Positions 57,940 through 64,000 of a stretch of 64,000 nucleotides of DNA are shown here, piece after piece. Every line of letters begins with the position of its first letter. Positions within the stretch are counted from its first letter, which is position 1. The position numbers and the translations under genes are program-made. The stretch is from Aptenodytes patagonicus (taxonomy: Eukaryota > Chordata > Aves > Sphenisciformes > Spheniscidae): positions 7,309,816 through 7,373,815 of the forward strand of contig NC_134955.1 in assembly GCF_965638725.1 (NCBI RefSeq), written 5' to 3'. Under the pieces are notes generated by a model. It did no database searches. It had not been told where the DNA came from and was given only the letters and a program-made list of their open reading frames with translations.

Positions 57940-60900
57940 CTATATATAAGCAAGGTAATTAGTTACCTATAGCTTGATTTCTTTCTAAAGAATTCTCCAT
58001 GTTTGTCAACGTCCAGCTGCCTCTCAAATGCCGACAACGTAGATAATGAGTTGCCTTAAATATGAGATGGAAAAATGCAATTGAGAGCACTAAAAAGACC
58101 TTTAAATGCCATTATATTAAAATAGTGCTCTTCTGTCATTTATTTTGTTCCCCAAAAGGTTTATTTGGGTAACGAACGCAAATGCGTTTCCTTAGAAAAA
58201 CATAAGGAATAAGAATTCTTTCACTTGTTGCTGAAGTTCCAGCTGTGCAGGTTTCAGAATGACGAGAAACCTTTGCTTGCTTTCATATATACGAAGTGAT
58301 TCTTCAATACATCGAGTTCCTGGTTCAAATTTGGGCCCAATTCAAAGTTACCCTGCAATACAAAACACGTACAACAGTCTACTTTTAACAGTTGTTTTTC
58401 TTCCCTTTTTACTCTTTACAGTGTTTTATAAATTGGCCCTTCAGTGCTTTCTTAAAACCTTGTCAGTTTGAGTGTCAGTCTTCTCTGTTGTAGCATAGTT
58501 ATAGAAGTTTCACTACCAACATCACATCACTTGAAACTGCAATTAAATCTTTTGTGTATGTACTTCTTAATTTTCCTTTCTTTGCGGACATGGTGATTGT
58601 GTTCTAATTCATTGTATGGTCTGCAAAATCTTTACCATATACAGATGCAGTCTAATAATTTCAAGTTCAGAAAGTGTTTCTATTACGTAAGTATTGCTGG
58701 GACAGATAAACTCCTTCTCAGTGGTCCTACAAGAACACAATATAAGGTTAAGTATCACAAACCCTGTATCCAAAACTGGCCAGTGACACTGGAATGTACC
58801 ATAGCAAAAATGAAACCGAACTGGTAGGGGAAGCCAGAATCGTGTAATCCCACTTTTTAAAAAGAAAAGTGCTAGTTTTCCCTCTTCCTGTAAATATTCC
58901 CTAAATTCAAGTTAAGGAGGAAACAGGTTGCCCGATTGAAAGGAAAATTTCTTGGCAGGGAAGGGAAGTCCTGTTCCTTTACAAAGACAGTATCTCTTCA
59001 TTTTGAGGTACACAATACCCAGTAGTAAATGATACTGAAAAAGAAAAGTGGGGAACTCTTCTTTTCCTGGCAGTTTTGGCATTAAAAAAAAATCAACTAA
59101 TGAAAAAAGTTTTTACAACCATTTCCATAAAAAGCACATAGTACAATGTTCAGTCTTTTTTTAAAATGTTCTTCACAATGTACGTGTGTGTTTCTGTATT
59201 TTATGCTCAGCATCAGGTTCTTACATAACTGACAGTGTTAACTAGCTGAACAAAACGTTACTGGGTTGTTGTCTTAATTTACTTAACATTCCTGTGGTTA
59301 TACTCTGAATTGCTATCGCAGTCATATACTCACGGTTACCAATAATATATCTCTGCCAAGGAATTGTGAAAGACAAGTTTATTGTTTTCGTTAGGGATTT
59401 TAGATCAGGGAGCTGAAATGGAGTGACTAACATGCAGTGCTATGCTAAACCAGTTCATTAATATTTTGTTGGGTATTTCCTGGCTAAATCAAGAGATAAT
59501 GGGAACAAATACTGATGCTTCTTCATCAAGACCATATTCTTAATTAGTCTTTTAGCAGAATAATTTATTTGCTCTGAATGTAAATAGTTTGTAAAACTTC
59601 TAACAATTTATATCTGTATTTGCATACTAAAAACAATTTCTATGCATGTACATATACACTGAGCGACTGCAGTTGCCTGCGTGCCCACACCACTGTCCTC
59701 AGTTACCATCAACTCTTGTTATGTATGTTCATTGAGAGACAACAGCAAAAAGATGGGAAAACCAAATTATAGAAGAAGTAGCATAGTAGAAACCAAGTAC
59801 TTTACAATCTAAAAATATGGTTTAACATATTTACTTTTGAAAAAATCTGTTGAATGTGATTTTGTAGAGAGCAAGTGCAATGTGGAGTATATATGGACTT
59901 TTTATCACACTGTGCAGCACAGACAGTTAAGCGAAGAGGCAGGGTTGGTTAATCCTCAGCCACAGTAGTCCATTTACACATTGTTGACTGGCTCTGAAAA
60001 AAGTTCATTTGAGAAACTCCTATAACTAAGAAACAAAAATTATTTTTACAATTAATCATAGAGATCGGTAACAAGTAATGGTTTAAAACAGGAAGGTGCT
60101 ACGTAATTCCTAGTATCCTATGAGCATCAGAAGTGTTCTTGATGCTTTCTATGGACAGGGAAAGTTACCATCCTCGAGAGTGTGCATAATATGCTTTTGC
60201 TTAAGGAATAAAGGTACAGATTAAAGTTAGTCGCTGAGCAGTGCAATATTTTCTATGTAGTACAGTTAGTCTTTTTATCTTTCTCTTTTCTGTTTCATTG
60301 ATGTTTTTCTATATAGGATATTTGATAAACAGAAGTATTAACAAGATTGTCACCCATGGAAAAATAACACAGGGCACAATCTAGAGAATACCTTACATCT
60401 ATTCAATCTGTATGTCTATTCATATAAGCAGAATACATTTGTTTGGCTTAAACAGAGCACATTGCATGTGGAAATAGTCATAGATACATGAACACCTCCT
60501 AAGCATCCTCAAAATGTAGCATAATTTAAGACCAGGTAGGCAAACAGTACCGCCTTAGAAAAGGAGGTGAAAGAGAAACGATGCACAAATCCAAGTGTTT
60601 CTTTAAAAGAATATGTAGCTCAGTATTAGAAGTAAGCTTAGGAAAGATGTAGCTAGGAGAAAGCCATGAAGATGGTAACATAAAAAGATGATAAATCTGA
60701 GTATACTGGTTGAGCAGACAACCAGTCTTCAAGTGTCAACCTGAAGCTAGAGAAGATTGAATGAGTTGGATGCAACAGTTTGTCTAAATCTCTTAAGATC
60801 TTCCCCCTGCGATTTCAGTAGTGTCTGTGTGTTTCTCAGTTGAAAGTCTATTTATCCACAGTCTTTAAGATATAAAAGTCCTATTTTACTTTTTTTTTTA

Positions 60901-61116
60901 CTGGGCGGGGGAGCCTAAGGGGAAGCAAGTTTCTGAGTTATCTGCAATAAGGGTAAATTGTTTTTAGAATAAGCAAGTTGTCCAGCAGGCTGTACTAAGC
61001 ATACCTTTGACATAGTGGTGTTTTACTGTGGCTCTTTGGTCAGATTCAGCTTCCAGCATGTTTGTTCTTTTCCTCAGAGTTAGATGTGAAAAGGCGCATA
61101 CACCACACCTTACAGA

Positions 61117-61130
61117 GTGTGTGTGTGTGA
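61117..61130. repeat. Short (TG)n microsatellite
   Basis: A short GT/TG dinucleotide run in METTL15 intron 3. The reverse strand reads as a Thr/His-rich open frame that is not a gene. Confidence 0.7.
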
Positions 61131-62454
61131 AAGTGTGAGTTGTCACCACATCCATATATATGGGAAAGGCTGAACGGGGTCCTAAACTGAGAATTTTTCT
61201 CAGTGACAACATTGCCCATGCAGCGGGTCTTAAAACTAGTATTTAGTTCCAATGGTGGGAGTTGTTAACTATTGTATGCATGGGAAGCCAGGAAACAGCC
61301 CTTACTTACGTTACATAGTAACAGTAGGAAAGATTGCACTTTATATTGATTGAAGCAGGTTAATACATATGTTTGGAAGTCTGGAGCAGAGCTTTTTATG
61401 CTCAAGGTATAGGATGTTAAGGATTGATGAATGTGGTATCAACATCTTGTATCTCTCCATCACAGAATTCTTTTAGCACTGTATCATACCAGAATTTTAA
61501 TACTGAATGACAAGGAAAAGCTCTCTATCTGCTGAATTTAAACACTATAATTTATCGAAATCATTTCAGAGCTCTAATTTTTTTCTGCCTCAGTTGCAAC
61601 CAAATACTGTCCTGACCTGACTCTTACTTAACTTGCGAGGTCTGTCTAGCTCGTGCATTGAGGTGGGATGGCTACAGGCCATTTCCAAAATTAGTAGCTG
61701 AGTTTAAATTTCATATACTGGTTACATAAAAGAGAAGTCCTTATTTGCACTGTTTATATCTTAAAGGAGTAAGGTGTTTTTTAAGAACATAGCTATACCC
61801 AAATACTGCCTCTATATATGCAACGGCACTAGTTTCAAGGCATGTGGTTATGTTGACATTCCCACTAAAGCTTTTATTTAGCAGTAGAAACATTTGGAGA
61901 ATGTTTAAATACTAATCAGTCTATCAAGACTCATTCTATTTACAAGTTTCTATTAATCTTTTTAATGCTATATATATTTATTTCTTTTATTTTGGCAAAA
62001 ATACCTGATAGTTATATTAATTATTAAAATTATTTTCAATGTCATGTCATAAATTCAGGGTTTTGTCTTCGTTTTCATACATAACATCTCATGTGCCAGT
62101 GCTAGTTTTAATGTAATTTCCAGTCAAATGAGTCAGGAGAGCCCTTTTATATGTTACTGGTTTAGGAAAACAAATTGCTGTCATTTTGATCTGAGCAGTC
62201 TGAGAGAAGCTGCGTCGTCATATTATTTTAGTAGGAAAATCTTAGAAGAGATGTTGGCCAATTTGAAGCTCTGAGGGAAGGTTTGCAAGCGTTAGGTTTA
62301 AAACAATGAACTGTTTCATTTCCATGTTTTTTCTGTTACAGTTATCGAGTCATTTTACATTCCCATATTAAGTGAAAATTAGAGTTTTGTGAATAATTGA
62401 TATTTATCAATTTGGATGGTAGCTTTGGTTTAGGCAATTTTTCCCGCAATATCA

Positions 62455-62530
62455 AAATCATTCCCATTGGAAGGGATCTTAGGATGTTATCTAGTCCAGC
62501 CTCATGCTTCAGGCAGGTTCAATAGGAACA
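62455..62530 (-). mobile_element. Old CR1 LINE tail fragment
   Basis: TTGGAAGGGATCTTAGGATG followed by TTATCTAGTCCAGCCTCATG and AGGCAGGTTCAAT matches the antisense of the CR1 3' end (GGAAGGGAyCT... ATCTAGTCCAaCCyC) with heavy divergence. It lies in METTL15 intron 3, antisense to the gene. Confidence 0.65.
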
Positions 62531-63900
62531 ATTTTAGACCGTAGATTGTAACCTGATGTGGGTGGGTGGCCTTGAATTTTTCTAAGGCACAATAGGATTC
62601 TAAAATACATTCACTTTCTGATCTTATTGTGCTATAGTGCTGTAGCATTAAATGGTACATTTGTGCGGCACCATTCTCTAGCAGGCAGTAGTGAGTATCC
62701 TAAGGTGGCGCCTGGAGTCATATCCCATGTGATTAGTGTTTCATATTAGTTTATATTGTTTACAGAATTGGAATTAAAATTGAGAGATGCATCATATGGT
62801 CATCTCCTTCAAACTTTCTGTTGAGTGGATCCTCATCCAAAGCCTACAGGAAGTGATTCTGCTTCTGCGAGTTATTCCTGCTTCCCTTTATTGCTTTCCA
62901 TACTCTCTGTTCTAGATATTGCTAGGTCAGGGCAGTCAATATGATCATCTACACTTCTATCTAAATCATCTTAGACATCTTTAGACAACAGAAGTATAGG
63001 CCAAACAGCTTAATTACTTTCCAGCCTGAGAAACTACAGCTTTTAGACCACAGATAGTGATCAAGAAGTGAAGAAACATTCTGTTGAATGTCGGTTTTCT
63101 TCCATCACAGTTTTTCATCGGTGTTTCTAGGAATACTATAAAAAGCTAACTGTTCTTACAGAATGAGAGAACCTTTATTTCTTAAGTTGATGAAGAGGGA
63201 TAAGAAGCTTCTGAAATAATTTAAAATAAACAAACAAAAAACCACTCTAGGTATCGGTTAAGGACGTGGAGCTGAATGTGGGTGGTTTGAATTTCTTTTC
63301 AGTACAAATGTCCAGATCCTTAATTTATTTTTAAGGACATTGTATATACCTGCTAGCTCAACTTCATATGGAATGCAGTGTCAAGTGTTGCTTTAACTAG
63401 CAGTAGTTTCAGACATGTCCATTATATTGGGTTTTTTAATTCATCTATATCAGTGTGCTATAAAAATGCTCAGAACATCTTTAAAGTTTAATGTTATAGC
63501 TCTTACACACAGAGTGTTTCTGAGGACAGTTCTGTGAAGCTTAATTTGGGTTGTAGGTTTTTTTCTAAAAGGCACAAATGTCTATTTTTTAAAGTAAATA
63601 ATTATCATGCTGAAATAATCTTTGATCTTATATGATCCATAAAGGAGTCATCGACTTTTCCTTTCAGCCAGTTTTCTACCTTCTTGGTTTTGATAAGAAA
63701 GTTTCTTATAGGTGTTTAGATGACTTAGGTACTTTTATATTACTTTTGTAACAATTTCATTACTAAAATACATGTAAAACATCTTCTATTTGTTGAACTT
63801 ACATTTTAAAATGTTTTTAATTAGAATTTATGTCTCAAAAGATATTTCTAAATATATATTTTTTAAACATTTAAAGCATTTTTTGTAGCTGAACAGTTGA

Positions 63901-63930
63901 GTATATATATAAATATATATATAATATGTA
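63901..63930. repeat. (AT)n-rich microsatellite
   Basis: Alternating TATATATATAAATATATATA sequence in METTL15 intron 3 near the right end of the window. Confidence 0.75.
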
Positions 63931-64000
63931 TTTTTTCATTAGAGTTACAAACCAGTTTGGTGCTTATAAAAATAATTAGTGTTTCATAAAGGAAACTGAT

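Larger units (their letters stand above)
53753..64000 (+). other. METTL15: METTL15 intron 3, left part
   Basis: It begins with donor GTAAGT inside a Pro codon (phase 2) and runs off the window. It holds the hairpin at 57.9 kb, short TG and AT repeats and the old CR1 tail at 62.5 kb. The next METTL15 exon (expected to continue with the IRAMLGQFSQ-like motif) was looked for and not found. Confidence 0.85.

Noticed and set aside
53753..64000. Search for the next METTL15 exon
   Set aside because: No plus-strand frame continues the RsmH-family sequence after ALDRDPTAY; the small open frames here have no family features.

Overview
This window is ordinary vertebrate nuclear DNA, most likely from a bird. 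The coding content is split across short exons with GT-AG introns, the introns are AT-rich, and there is one CpG island. The recognisable dispersed repeats are antisense CR1 LINE tails and copies of an LTR that I recall as common in Neoaves. Bird is a firm inference; Neoaves is tentative and rests on recalling the LTR.

Layout. Positions 1-12440 hold, on the minus strand, the 5' part of KIF18A, a kinesin-8 motor: one predicted untranslated exon and five coding exons that encode residues 1-300, most of the motor domain. The rest of the gene lies to the left of the window. Positions about 12440-12565 are a compact bidirectional promoter in a CpG island. From about 12526 to the right end, the plus strand carries the 5' part of METTL15, the mitochondrial 12S rRNA m4C methyltransferase: a predicted untranslated exon, coding exon 2 (residues 1-88) and coding exon 3 (residues 89-133). 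Exons 2 and 3 are separated by an intron of about 39 kb. Later METTL15 exons lie beyond position 64000.

The two genes are head to head, as they are in mammals. They share a promoter but not a pathway: KIF18A controls spindle microtubule plus-end dynamics in mitosis, and METTL15 modifies the small mitoribosomal rRNA. The promoter has, in the KIF18A direction, an inverted CCAAT box followed 29 bases later by a TTTGAA motif, the arrangement of cell-cycle genes controlled by NF-Y and DREAM/MuvB.

More than 90 percent of the window is intron. I read it for genes, RNAs, repeats and inverted repeats. It holds a few mobile-element remnants, simple repeats and several exact hairpins, which are listed. 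I found no nested gene, no RNA gene, and nothing that amounts to a new biological system. The best leads are the shared promoter, an interrupted inverted repeat at 27.4-27.7 kb, a MITE-like element at 15.1 kb and a triple hairpin cluster at 47.8 kb.
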